Assembly: GCA_016212505.1 (NCBI GenBank)
Contig: JACRGB010000034.1
Location: 1 to 42,206 of the forward strand
DNA length: 42,206 nucleotides
Direction of reading: 5' to 3'
From: Microcaldota archaeon
GTDB lineage: Archaea; Micrarchaeota; Micrarchaeia; Anstonellales; Bilamarchaeaceae
Shown here one piece after another: positions 31,456-39,402 of the stretch. The notes under the pieces are model-generated. The model saw only the letters and a program-made list of their open reading frames with translations. It ran no database searches and had not been told where the DNA came from. A program made the position numbers and the translations under genes. Position 1 is the first letter of the stretch, and every line of letters begins with the position of its first letter.

Positions 31456-32986
31456 GATTGAAGATATTTTGTTCTAATCTTTTTTTCGTTTGCAGTTTTT
31501 GTACTATTTCTTTCAGAATTATCTTTTTTATCTTCAAATAGTTTTCCTTCCCTATCTCAACATTCCCTATCGCGTAGCGTTTTCCCTTAACGTTAAAGCA
31601 AAACATGCAATTATTCAGATCCTCGCAGTTATAGCAGAAGAGGGAATCCGCGCAATTGCTGCATTCGCTTAACTCAAAACAACGTGTCAAATTAACCGAA
31701 TTATAGCATCGTATGCAAAATTTTGAATAAATTGACCAGTAACTGCCAAAAACATACTCGCAATTTAATGCCATGGTGCTGCAGGCGCAATATTTTGCAA
31801 ATGTTATGTCCTCAACCTTATATGAATGGCTGCCATGGTAAACTACGTGCGTAAATATGTTATTTTCATTTTTACCCTCATTAAGGTCAACCCTGTAGAA
31901 TGCAATTTTTTCAATTTTTTTCATTATGCTTTCCAGATCATCCCCACCATTAACCTCTATTGCCTGCTTTGCCATTTCCTCTGCCTCTTCAAGGGATAGC
32001 ATCCGTTTTTTAGGGATATACCCAAAGAAAGAATAATTTGAATAATATGTTTTATTTCCAAAGTAGGTATCAGCTTCCTCTACTGGCTCCTGCTTTTCCA
32101 ATAAATATTTTTCCAATTCAAGCAGGCTCCCGATTTCCTGCCCAAACACCACCCTGCAGGTCGTTCGGAATGCATCATCAATGAGTTCAAAATTCGTCTC
32201 GCTTTTTTTCTTTTCTGGTATTTTGACCCTCTTCCTTAATTCGTTCGATGGGTTGGGCCAACTAAAAATTGAATAAAATGACTTATTCTTCTCAATGTAC
32301 TCCCGGCTTTCCTCCACTAGTTTCTGCCTTATTTGTGCATATTTATCCTTAGGTAGCTCGAGATTCCCTATTGCATATCTTTTTGACCGAAGGTTGAAGG
32401 AAAACATTGCATTTGCGCAACCGTGGCAGCCATAGCAGAAAAATAGGTCTGCGCAGTTGGTGGAATAATAGGTTTCAAAGCACCGGTTGATATTATCTGC
32501 CCCAAGGCAGCGTATCAGGTGCTTGCTTCTCAAAAACCAGTTTCCTCCAAATACAAATTCACTATTATCTCTTACAAAAGAAGAATATGCCACGTATTTT
32601 GATGCGCGGATATTGCATGAATTTTTAACATAAAAACTGTCAAAAATATCATCGCCATTTTCTATTTCTCCGGAGTTTCCCAAAATCTTACTTCCAACAT
32701 AATGTACCCGATCCCCTATCGCCTCTTTGACCGAATCAATGTCTTTTATCTCATTTATGTTTAGTCCAGAATACTGCTTCGAAAAATCAATTTCATCATA
32801 GGAGAGAAAGTTTGCATTTTTTGGGTAGAGGGTAGCGCCTACACCAATGGAGTTTCCAGAAACTGACCTCTTTTCCTGGACATTAGGATGCCATCTTTTG
32901 AGATACTCTGCCAGCTCATCAAGTTCCACATTACACTGGCCGAAAAGCAAGATAAATGTCGACTTAAATGCCTGATTAATGTCCAT
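31445..32986 (-). CDS. Cys-rich solenoid-type A-B fusion protein, array gene 5
   Basis: At 513 aa this is two related modules. Module A (about 1-240) has NEIKDIDSVKEAIGDRVHYV, SKYVAYSSF, FGGNWFLRSKHLIRC and CHGCANAMFSFNLRSKRYA, ending with ELPKDKY. Module B (about 270-513) has FAKYCACS, FGSYWSIYSKFCIRCYNSVN, LTRCFELSECSNCADSLF and CYNCEDLNNCMFCFNVKG, ending IGNVEIGKENY. Cys and aromatic residues recur every few positions, as expected for a beta-helix stacking Cys, perhaps metal-binding. It is the last gene of the operon; its ATG overlaps the previous stop by one base (TAATG). Function unknown. No signal peptide. Confidence 0.8.
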   Translation of the reverse strand: MDINQAFKSTFILLFGQCNVELDELAEYLKRWHPNVQEKRSVSGNSIGVGATLYPKNANFLSYDEIDFSKQYSGLNINEIKDIDSVKEAIGDRVHYVGSKILGNSGEIENGDDIFDSFYVKNSCNIRASKYVAYSSFVRDNSEFVFGGNWFLRSKHLIRCLGADNINRCFETYYSTNCADLFFCYGCHGCANAMFSFNLRSKRYAIGNLELPKDKYAQIRQKLVEESREYIEKNKSFYSIFSWPNPSNELRKRVKIPEKKKSETNFELIDDAFRTTCRVVFGQEIGSLLELEKYLLEKQEPVEEADTYFGNKTYYSNYSFFGYIPKKRMLSLEEAEEMAKQAIEVNGGDDLESIMKKIEKIAFYRVDLNEGKNENNIFTHVVYHGSHSYKVEDITFAKYCACSTMALNCEYVFGSYWSIYSKFCIRCYNSVNLTRCFELSECSNCADSLFCYNCEDLNNCMFCFNVKGKRYAIGNVEIGKENYLKIKKIILKEIVQKLQTKKRLEQNIFNLTS

Positions 32987-34569
32987 TATTTTCCCCCAGT
33001 CCCTAGGTTGTAAATGCTGTGGTCAAACCTTTTTTCTTCTTCCAGTTTTTTGGATATCTCATCTAATACCATTTTCCTAATCGCTTCATATTTTTCTTTC
33101 CCGACTTCCACATTACCAATAGCATAACGTTTGCTTTTGGTATTAAAACAGAACATACAATTGGTTAGCCCTTCGCAGTTATGGCAGAACATCGAATCCG
33201 AGCAGTCCCTGCAATTATCCATCTCGAAACAGCGCGTTAACTTTGCAGAATTATGGCAGTTGAAACAAAAACTTGAGTTCATAAGTGAATATACTCCAAA
33301 ACAGTTTTGAGAATCCTTTGGCCACACACTAAAGGCGCAGTATTTTGAGCGGGGGCTTACCGCCACATTGTAACAATTAGAGCAGTCTATGCAATAGGTG
33401 CAGTCTATCAGGTTTGTATTCTGGCCGTATCGAACATCAACTTTTAAATATGCAATTTTTCCTATGCATTCATGCGCGTTTTTCAAAGTTATGGACTGTG
33501 CTTCAGCTGAACTTATACTGAGTTTACTGAGTTCTTCTGCTTCTTCCATAGTAACTATCCGTTGCTCAGGCAATGGAACCAAGGAAACCCCATAAGGCAA
33601 CCATAAGATTTTCTTATTGCTAATTGCTGATTTTGCCTCCTCTACCTTGTGGAGATTTTGTATAAGCCAACCACCGTAATTGTCCATCCCAACTAATTGT
33701 TTTCCAAAAATAAGCCTGCTTGTAAGGGAAAATTCCTTTTCAATAATTTCCTTGTTCTGTTTTTCTTCATTGGCAGATTGGTCAATATGTTTAGCTTTAT
33801 CTACTGGCCTGCTTTTTCTTATGATATCCAATAATGAAGGCGCAGATTTTTTCTTCTTTAGTTCCCTGGCTATTTCAGAAAGCAGGTTTTTCTTTATGCT
33901 TTCAAATTTATCCTTGGGAAGCTCCAAATTTCCTATGCAGTTTTTCTTGTTTTTCAGGTTAAATGAAAAAAGACAATTGGTGCAGTCTTCAAGCCCATAA
34001 GAATAGTATGAATCAGATGTATTGGTTGCAAGATAGGATTCAAACGACCTTTTAGCTACTACAGTTTGGCAGCAGCGTATCAAAAACTCAGAGCCACCCG
34101 GGCAATGGGTGCCAAAGCAATAACTGTTTTCCCTTCCAACAGTTGAATAAGCCATATATTTTACATTAAAGAAATGGGCGCAGTCATATACGAGGAAACC
34201 ATCAGTTATGTTGGAACTTTGTTCAACATTTTTACAGTTGCCCAGCAGTATATTGCCGCAGTAGTAAACCCGGTCTTGTATTTGCTCAATAATTGAGTCT
34301 ATATCCTTTATTTTGTCAATGCTAAGCGGCTCAAACTTCCTTCCGAAATCAATTTCGTCAAAACTTATTGTCTTTGCATTTTTATCATACTCTTTTATTG
34401 CAAAAGCAACTTCCTTTCCAGAAATGCTAGATTTTTTATATTCGTTTTGATCTGTGATTTCCTTTAACCACTTACTATACTCCCTAAGATCACCTACTTC
34501 TTCGCCAAAAATAACTTTGCAGGTTTTTTTCCAGGCCGTATTCAGTTCGCCAGATATTTCCGAGGTCAT
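32986..34569 (-). CDS. Cys-rich solenoid-type A-B fusion protein, array gene 4
   Basis: This 527-aa paralogue again joins module A (about 1-245; DKIKDIDSIIEQIQDRVYYC, KNKKNCIGNLELPKDKF) to module B (about 275-527). Module B is the most Cys-rich of the array: IDCTYCIDCSNCYN, QNCFGVYSL, FCFNCHNSAKLTRCF, EMDNCRDCSDSMFCHNCEG, LTNCMFCFNTKSKRYAIGN. The linker (250-280) is charged and low-complexity (ANEEKQNKEIIEKE). It overlaps the previous gene by 4 bases (ATGA) and the next by one base, so the chain is translationally coupled. The Cys ladder suggests metal or Fe-S binding, but no classical cluster motif is present. Function unknown. Confidence 0.8.
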   Translation of the reverse strand: MTSEISGELNTAWKKTCKVIFGEEVGDLREYSKWLKEITDQNEYKKSSISGKEVAFAIKEYDKNAKTISFDEIDFGRKFEPLSIDKIKDIDSIIEQIQDRVYYCGNILLGNCKNVEQSSNITDGFLVYDCAHFFNVKYMAYSTVGRENSYCFGTHCPGGSEFLIRCCQTVVAKRSFESYLATNTSDSYYSYGLEDCTNCLFSFNLKNKKNCIGNLELPKDKFESIKKNLLSEIARELKKKKSAPSLLDIIRKSRPVDKAKHIDQSANEEKQNKEIIEKEFSLTSRLIFGKQLVGMDNYGGWLIQNLHKVEEAKSAISNKKILWLPYGVSLVPLPEQRIVTMEEAEELSKLSISSAEAQSITLKNAHECIGKIAYLKVDVRYGQNTNLIDCTYCIDCSNCYNVAVSPRSKYCAFSVWPKDSQNCFGVYSLMNSSFCFNCHNSAKLTRCFEMDNCRDCSDSMFCHNCEGLTNCMFCFNTKSKRYAIGNVEVGKEKYEAIRKMVLDEISKKLEEEKRFDHSIYNLGTGGK

Positions 34570-36155
34570 TTTCTACCTCCAATTGTGAATATATCTAAGC
34601 TACAAGTTTTAGTCCTATCCAATTCATTCGAAATCTGCTCAAGAAGAGAATCTTTTATTTTTGTGTAAGTTCCTTGCTCTAGATTAAGATTGCCTATTGC
34701 ATGATGTTTTCCTTTTACATTAAAACAAAATATTGTTTCGCTATTCCCTTCACAATTATGCAAAAATAAAGAATCTGAACATTTTGTGGAAGTGTCCACT
34801 TCAAAACAACGGCTCAAATATAGTGAGTTATAACAATTAATTGCAAAATCTGAATTTAGTACCCGGTTTCCGCCAAAAATATAGCTTGAATTAAGTGCTT
34901 GTGAAGTAATTCCAGTATATTTTGAATGTGTAACATCAAATGTCCTGAATACGTGATTTGAATGGGTAACTAAGGGCGATTCAATGACATTACTATTATT
35001 TCCATTAAGGATTTCTATTGTAAAATAAGCTATATCGCCTAACTTCGAAGTAATTTTGCTTATACTAGTAATGTCCTCTTCCTTTAGTTTAAGTTTCCCT
35101 AGTTCCACCCCTTCCCTAACCGAAACCATTCTTGATTTTGGAACTCTGGAAAATGCCTCTGCTTCACCATAATCTACATAGTAGGTTGTATCTCCAAAAA
35201 CTGATTTTGTTTGCTTTGGTTCTATCATATGACGGGATAAAAAGCTTTGGTATTCCATCATCCTCTTAGATTCTTTTTTCAAAATTACTTTATACGTATT
35301 TGAAAAAGCCCTTTCTATTGCTTCTAAATCAGTTGGAGATTCTGAATACTTTGGAAGTGAAATTTCTGGAACATTTTCTACTCCTGTTGGTGAGAGTTTA
35401 AACAATGATGGAAAACTTTTTGACTTTTTTAATTCACTAACTGCTTCAGCCAATAACTTTTTCTTTAATTCAAAATATTTTTCTTTACCAAGCTGAAGAT
35501 TACCGATGGTGTGCCTTTTATTCCTCTGGAAAAAGGAGAACAACATCTCACTACAGCCAATGCAGGCATGTGAGAAATACATATCACTTGAGTCATCCAC
35601 ACTATAGCTTTCAAAAACCCGTTTTATGTTAAACCCTGCAAAAAGTTTAATGACAAATTCAGCCTTACCAAAAAAACCCGATCCAAAAATATTTTTGCTA
35701 TCTAATCTAATCAAAAACGAATCTGATATGTTTGAAGATTGGGTAATATTTATTGAATTTTCTACATAATGAGAATCAATCACAAGATCAGAACTTTCAA
35801 CAAATTTAGAATGCCCAAGAATTCTATCTCCTACATAGACCCATTTTTCCTTTACTGCTTCAATTATTGAGTCAATATCCTTTACTTCATTTATAGTTAG
35901 TGGCTTACCTTCTCTCAGTTCTTTTGCAGATACAAAATTGGCCTTCGCATTGTAAATATCAGAACAAAGCATAACTTTATTGCCAGAAATTGCAGAGTTC
36001 CTTTTTCCTGCTTTTGGCTTATATTCGTTTAACCATTCTTCATAATCATTTAATTCTCCAATTTCCTCACCCAAAAGAATTCTACAAGTGGTTTTCCATT
36101 CTTTGTTAAGTTGACTATACACTTCACTTTCCCTATTGTTTTCCATATTGCCCAC
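34566..36155 (-). CDS. Solenoid-type A-B fusion protein, array gene 3, fewer Cys
   Basis: This 529-aa paralogue keeps the A-B order (NEVKDIDSIIEAVKEKWVYV in A; LSRCFEVDTSTKCSDSLFLH in B) but has lost many Cys, mainly in module A (AEFVIKLFAGFNIKRVFESY). Both IGN motifs persist (RHTIGNLQLGKEKYFELKKK; HHAIGNLNLEQGTY). A charged linker with KYSESPTDLEAIE joins the modules. It is separated from the preceding gene by 4 bases and overlaps the next by 4 (ATGA). The divergence suggests that paralogues have specialised. Function unknown. Confidence 0.8.
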   Translation of the reverse strand: MGNMENNRESEVYSQLNKEWKTTCRILLGEEIGELNDYEEWLNEYKPKAGKRNSAISGNKVMLCSDIYNAKANFVSAKELREGKPLTINEVKDIDSIIEAVKEKWVYVGDRILGHSKFVESSDLVIDSHYVENSINITQSSNISDSFLIRLDSKNIFGSGFFGKAEFVIKLFAGFNIKRVFESYSVDDSSDMYFSHACIGCSEMLFSFFQRNKRHTIGNLQLGKEKYFELKKKLLAEAVSELKKSKSFPSLFKLSPTGVENVPEISLPKYSESPTDLEAIERAFSNTYKVILKKESKRMMEYQSFLSRHMIEPKQTKSVFGDTTYYVDYGEAEAFSRVPKSRMVSVREGVELGKLKLKEEDITSISKITSKLGDIAYFTIEILNGNNSNVIESPLVTHSNHVFRTFDVTHSKYTGITSQALNSSYIFGGNRVLNSDFAINCYNSLYLSRCFEVDTSTKCSDSLFLHNCEGNSETIFCFNVKGKHHAIGNLNLEQGTYTKIKDSLLEQISNELDRTKTCSLDIFTIGGRK

Positions 36156-36159
36156 TTTC

Positions 36160-36930
36160 TTAGAAATTATTTAGGTTATAGATATCAAAACCAAGTTGTT
36201 TCTTCTCCTTAAGTTCTTTTAAGATTTCTCCAAGCAGCTTTCCTTTTAGTTCCTTGTATTTTTCAATTGGCAAAGGTATGTTTCCAATCGCATATTTGAG
36301 GTTTTTAGCATTAAAGCAGAATATAGAATCACGCACATTTTCACAATTATGGCAAAACAGGAGGTCCTGCGAATTGGAGCAGCTTTCAACCTCGAAACAG
36401 CGCGCGAGTGCCGTAGAGTTATATGCATGAATACAGAACTGCGAATAAGTGATATTGTGTGACCCAAAAACATTCTCGCAGTAAAGGGCATAATTGGAGA
36501 ATGCAATGTTCTTCACATCCAGGTACGTATCTTCACTATGGTAGACATTGCGGCCCCCTCCGCCGCCACTTACCTTATCAAAATTTTCATAATTCTGAAA
36601 CCGAAAGTTCCCGCAAAAATAAGCTACCGGCTTTATGAATTTTGTTGAAACCTCCTTCAGCGTTGCGTTTTCTATTTCCTGAGGGGAAAATGGGGAAGTA
36701 TTGCGCTTTTCCATTTCTTCCATTGAGATGACCTTTGATTTATTGAAAGTTTTTCTTAAGTAGACTAATGGCGGAGGTAACCAAACATCGATCCCGCTCA
36801 AACTTGATTTTGCTACATATGGCTGCGGGACATTTTTTGAGAGCCACTCACCATAGTCGTCAATGTTCTCGAGTTTCTGGCCAAGCAGGAGTTTTGATGT
36901 AGTTCCAAATTCTTTTTCAATTTCAATCAT
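36160..36930 (-). CDS. Solenoid-type stand-alone module B, array gene 2
   Basis: The 256-aa protein is a single B module: FGTTSKLLLGQKLENIDDYG at the start, SNYALYCENVFGSHNITYSQ in the middle, then FCIHAYNSTALARCFEVESC, SNSQDLLFCHNCENVRDSI and FCFNAKNLKYAIGN. It ends FDIYNLNNF, like the C-terminus of the fused genes (SIYNLG, NIFNLTS). A Gly run (SGGGGGRNVYH) is unusual for the family. It begins 5 bases after the stop of the stand-alone A gene and in a different frame, so this is not simply a fusion broken by a stop codon. Function unknown. Confidence 0.8.
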   Translation of the reverse strand: MIEIEKEFGTTSKLLLGQKLENIDDYGEWLSKNVPQPYVAKSSLSGIDVWLPPPLVYLRKTFNKSKVISMEEMEKRNTSPFSPQEIENATLKEVSTKFIKPVAYFCGNFRFQNYENFDKVSGGGGGRNVYHSEDTYLDVKNIAFSNYALYCENVFGSHNITYSQFCIHAYNSTALARCFEVESCSNSQDLLFCHNCENVRDSIFCFNAKNLKYAIGNIPLPIEKYKELKGKLLGEILKELKEKKQLGFDIYNLNNF

Positions 36931-36935
36931 ATCTA

Positions 36936-37703
36936 TCAGGCCTTATTCATCAAGTCTATTATGGAAAAATCGAGCCTTTTCCTCTTTTCGAGTTCTCCAG
37001 TTATTTCCGCAAGGAGTTTTGACTTAAGCTTTGCATATGAGTCCTTTTCGAGCTGGACATTTCCAACCATGAACCTCTTGGCTCTGGAGTTAAAGGTAAA
37101 CATACAATCAGTACATTGCGAGAGATTATATGAAAAATAGCAATCTGAGGACTTTGTACTATATGTGCATTCAAAACATCGCTGTAGGAAGCCATTGTAG
37201 AAGCAGCGAACAATATGCGATGAGCTGCCGCTTGATTCTGAACCAAAAGTGTGCTCATTGTCCCTCATCAAATAAGAATATGCAAGGTATTTTCCCCGGA
37301 TGATCATGGAAGAATTGAGTATTGCTGTGCTGTCAATTATTGTGTCAGAATGCTCGATAAATTTTGAATTGCCCTGCACCTTATTTGCACCATAAATTAT
37401 TTTTTCCCCGATCGCAGAAACAAGTGAATCAAGGTCTTTTATACTGTTTATGTCTACTGGAGCTGAAGCAATATGGTTAAACTGGACTAATTCATTCGAG
37501 TAATCAAAAAATTTTGAATTCTTCCCATACTGCTCGGACATTATGAAGAGAGGTTTGGCTGAAAAACAGGAACTGACGCTGTGGCCTACAATTGCTTCCT
37601 TCAAATACCCTTCAAACTCCTTAAGTTCTCCGATATCGCTTCCAAAAAGTATCTTTGCCGTGGACTTCCACGCATTATTGACCAGATCATAGGTATTTGG
37701 CAT
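36936..37703 (-). CDS. Solenoid-type stand-alone module A, array gene 1 (promoter-proximal)
   Basis: The 255-aa protein is a single A module: NSIKDLDSLVSAIGEKIIYG, KYLAYSYLMRDNEHTFGSES, SSHIVRCFYNGFLQRCFECT, YSTKSSDCYFSYNLSQCTDC, then MFTFNSRAKRFMVGN and a helical end (LEKRKRLDFSIIDLMNKA). It is the first gene of the five-gene operon. Its start lies next to two tandem AGGTAAAAT repeats that supply the ribosome site. A TATA-like TCTAAATAGG (37722-37731, minus strand) would give a short leader. No signal peptide or membrane helix is present, so a cytoplasmic role is likely. Function unknown. Confidence 0.8.
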   Translation of the reverse strand: MPNTYDLVNNAWKSTAKILFGSDIGELKEFEGYLKEAIVGHSVSSCFSAKPLFIMSEQYGKNSKFFDYSNELVQFNHIASAPVDINSIKDLDSLVSAIGEKIIYGANKVQGNSKFIEHSDTIIDSTAILNSSMIIRGKYLAYSYLMRDNEHTFGSESSGSSSHIVRCFYNGFLQRCFECTYSTKSSDCYFSYNLSQCTDCMFTFNSRAKRFMVGNVQLEKDSYAKLKSKLLAEITGELEKRKRLDFSIIDLMNKA

Positions 37704-37705
37704 AT

Positions 37706-37724
37706 ATTTTACCTGATTTTACCT
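37706..37724 (-). promoter_or_regulatory. Tandem 9-bp direct repeats before the array operon
   Basis: AGGTAAAAT occurs twice (37706-37714 and 37716-37724, minus strand), 10 bases apart, about one DNA turn. The repeat nearest the ATG could serve as a ribosome site. The same string ATAGGTAAAAT occurs on the minus strand upstream of sufB (18282-18292). Whether it binds a regulator is unknown. Confidence 0.4.
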
Positions 37725-37808
37725 ATTTAGACCCAACAATTTTTATTCTGTTGATTTTTGTTTTGATTTTGGATAGACTTATAAAGATCATTAGTACACG
37801 TAATTCCT

Positions 37809-38276
37809 ATGGCACTACCGAGCATTTTTGCTGTTGGACTTATGGCATTTCTTTTAGCCAGTTGTAGTTTAGTTGATTTTGTAACAAACCTATCCAAGGC
37901 TTTTGCCCCACCACCAGAACCTTCATTCAATAACAGCCCGATTACTCCCGGAGGAGGCAACACTTCCAATGCCTCTCCAAAAATAGAACAGCAATGGGCT
38001 TCAATAACAAAGTTTCAGGCTGAAAAGGGCTGCCTCAAACAAGCTAAAAAAATTGCAGTGCAGCAGGGTGCTAGCGCTTCATTTGTATTTAGCTGTACCT
38101 GTGCTGCTGAAGAAAATGACCAGACAAAAACCTATGATTGTTCGGTTAATGCAATCGACGGGAGCCACAAGGTCGGGATTATGTGCGTAAAAACCCAAAA
38201 CCAGTGCGCAGTTACTTCTGAAGCAGGGACACAGAGCTTTAATTTTGACCAGCTCGAGCAATTTGCTAATGGCTAA
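37809..38276 (+). CDS. Secreted lipoprotein with Cys-rich domain
   Basis: The 155-aa protein begins with a signal sequence and lipobox (LMAFLLASC, Cys19), then a Pro/Ser/Asn-rich spacer (APPPEPSFNNSPITPGGG) and a small domain with five or more Cys (KGCLKQ, SCTCAAEE, YDCSVN, MCVKTQNQCAV) likely to form disulfides outside the cell. TATA-like GACTTATAAAGAT (37775-37787) supports the ATG. It is divergent from the array operon. I do not recognise the domain; binding or adhesion at the cell surface is a plausible role. Confidence 0.8.
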   Translation: MALPSIFAVGLMAFLLASCSLVDFVTNLSKAFAPPPEPSFNNSPITPGGGNTSNASPKIEQQWASITKFQAEKGCLKQAKKIAVQQGASASFVFSCTCAAEENDQTKTYDCSVNAIDGSHKVGIMCVKTQNQCAVTSEAGTQSFNFDQLEQFANG

Positions 38277-38344
38277 TTTAGTAGCGGTTGGTAGTATTCC
38301 CTATATTTAAATATCCTCACTGCGCGAAAATGGAAGGGGATTTT

Positions 38345-38692
38345 ATGAAAGAATTAAGTGCTATATTTATTGCATTGTTTATAATTTCCGCTGGTTGTTT
38401 GGCTTCTCCAAGCGAGCAAAATAATATCCAACAAATCAGTATTCAGCAAAATCTGAAAATACCGATTACTTTGACTGACTCAGGGGCTATGGAAGCGGCC
38501 AAAGCAAGTTCATCCTGTCGTTCTGCAGGGAACTTAAGCGGCACCTACGCCTATAATGAGGTTAGTAGAACCTGGTCTTTTGATATAACTACGTATAAAG
38601 TTGGCTGCGCACCCATTTGTGTTGTTTATCATAACAAAAGTTCCTATGTCAATTGGAGATGCAATACAAACTTGCCAACGTACGAATCGTAA
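38345..38692 (+). CDS. Small secreted lipoprotein
   Basis: The ATG at 38345 follows a good ribosome site (GGAAGGGGA, 38332-38340), preferred over upstream in-frame starts at 38330 or 38288. The 115-aa product has a signal sequence and lipobox (FIISAGC). After a Gln/Asn-rich spacer comes a small Cys-containing domain (SCRSAGNLSGTYAYNE, GCAPICVVYH, WRCNTN), with four Cys that may form two disulfides. The CTATATTTAA box (38301-38310) places the start nearby. The domain is not one I recognise. Confidence 0.75.
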   Translation: MKELSAIFIALFIISAGCLASPSEQNNIQQISIQQNLKIPITLTDSGAMEAAKASSSCRSAGNLSGTYAYNEVSRTWSFDITTYKVGCAPICVVYHNKSSYVNWRCNTNLPTYES

Positions 38693-38754
38693 CTACCGGC
38701 TGGATCATTGATACATAACTTATAATTTATTTATTTGCCATTTATCGAATATGT

Positions 38755-39360
38755 ATGGACATTGCGACTTTAGTGACCAGAGCTCAGGGGAGAGGGCTTC
38801 TTAAGGCTAATTTTACTGCCCTTAGCAAAGTCCAGATCCATCGAAGTTTTACTTATATGATTGATCCTCGTGCGTTGGAGGAGATAAAGCGAAGATATAA
38901 TTTTGAAAAACAAATCCCGCTTATAGAAATATATAATTCATTCAATCGAATTAATCAGAATCATGTTACTAGTGAATTAAGAAAACATTGCGCTGAAAAA
39001 GAGGTGCCATTTAGCGTTGCGCTTTTGAACGGGATTGGCGCTTGTGGTGAGCTAGCAATAGTCACTCAAATAATCGGCGAACTTATGGGGAAAACACTTT
39101 TTCTTGCGCAAGGCCATCTTTATTATGGCGACCAATACTACGGTCTTCATGCGTTTAATATTGAATTAATTGGAGTTGGGAATTGGTATCTGATCGATAC
39201 TATGAATCCTCTATCAACAAGAGGCCAGTTAAGCCCATTTGTTTTTTCCATAAAAGAATTTGACGAGATGCGCGAGCGGTTTGTTTTAGATGTTCCTCCA
39301 GGAACCCCGCCAATTGGCCCTGGGCTAAGCTTGAAACCGCGATCATTTCTGTCGTTTTAG
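38755..39360 (+). CDS. Transglutaminase/papain-like Cys-His-Asp protein
   Basis: The 201-aa protein has an apparent catalytic triad in the order of transglutaminase-like enzymes. Cys97 is in GIGACGELAIVTQIIGELMG. His132 is in YYGLHAFNIELI. Asp148 is in WYLIDTMNP. The spacing and the strand-turn WYLIDTMNP fit the fold, though overall similarity to a named family is not clear to me. There is no signal peptide, so it should act in the cytoplasm, despite lipoprotein genes on both sides. A TATA-like box (TTATAATTTATT, 38719-38730) precedes the ATG. Activity (protease, transferase or inactive homologue) is unproven. Confidence 0.7.
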   Translation: MDIATLVTRAQGRGLLKANFTALSKVQIHRSFTYMIDPRALEEIKRRYNFEKQIPLIEIYNSFNRINQNHVTSELRKHCAEKEVPFSVALLNGIGACGELAIVTQIIGELMGKTLFLAQGHLYYGDQYYGLHAFNIELIGVGNWYLIDTMNPLSTRGQLSPFVFSIKEFDEMRERFVLDVPPGTPPIGPGLSLKPRSFLSF

Positions 39361-39402
39361 CATCTATATTACTTTTTAAATTTTGGCTTGCTAACCAAGT
39401 CC

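Noticed and set aside
31445-37703. Rubredoxin or ferredoxin annotation of the Cys-rich genes
   Set aside because: The Cys spacing does not match rubredoxin, ferredoxin or zinc-finger patterns. The recurrent Cys lie in a repeated solenoid-like array, so no named redox family was assigned.
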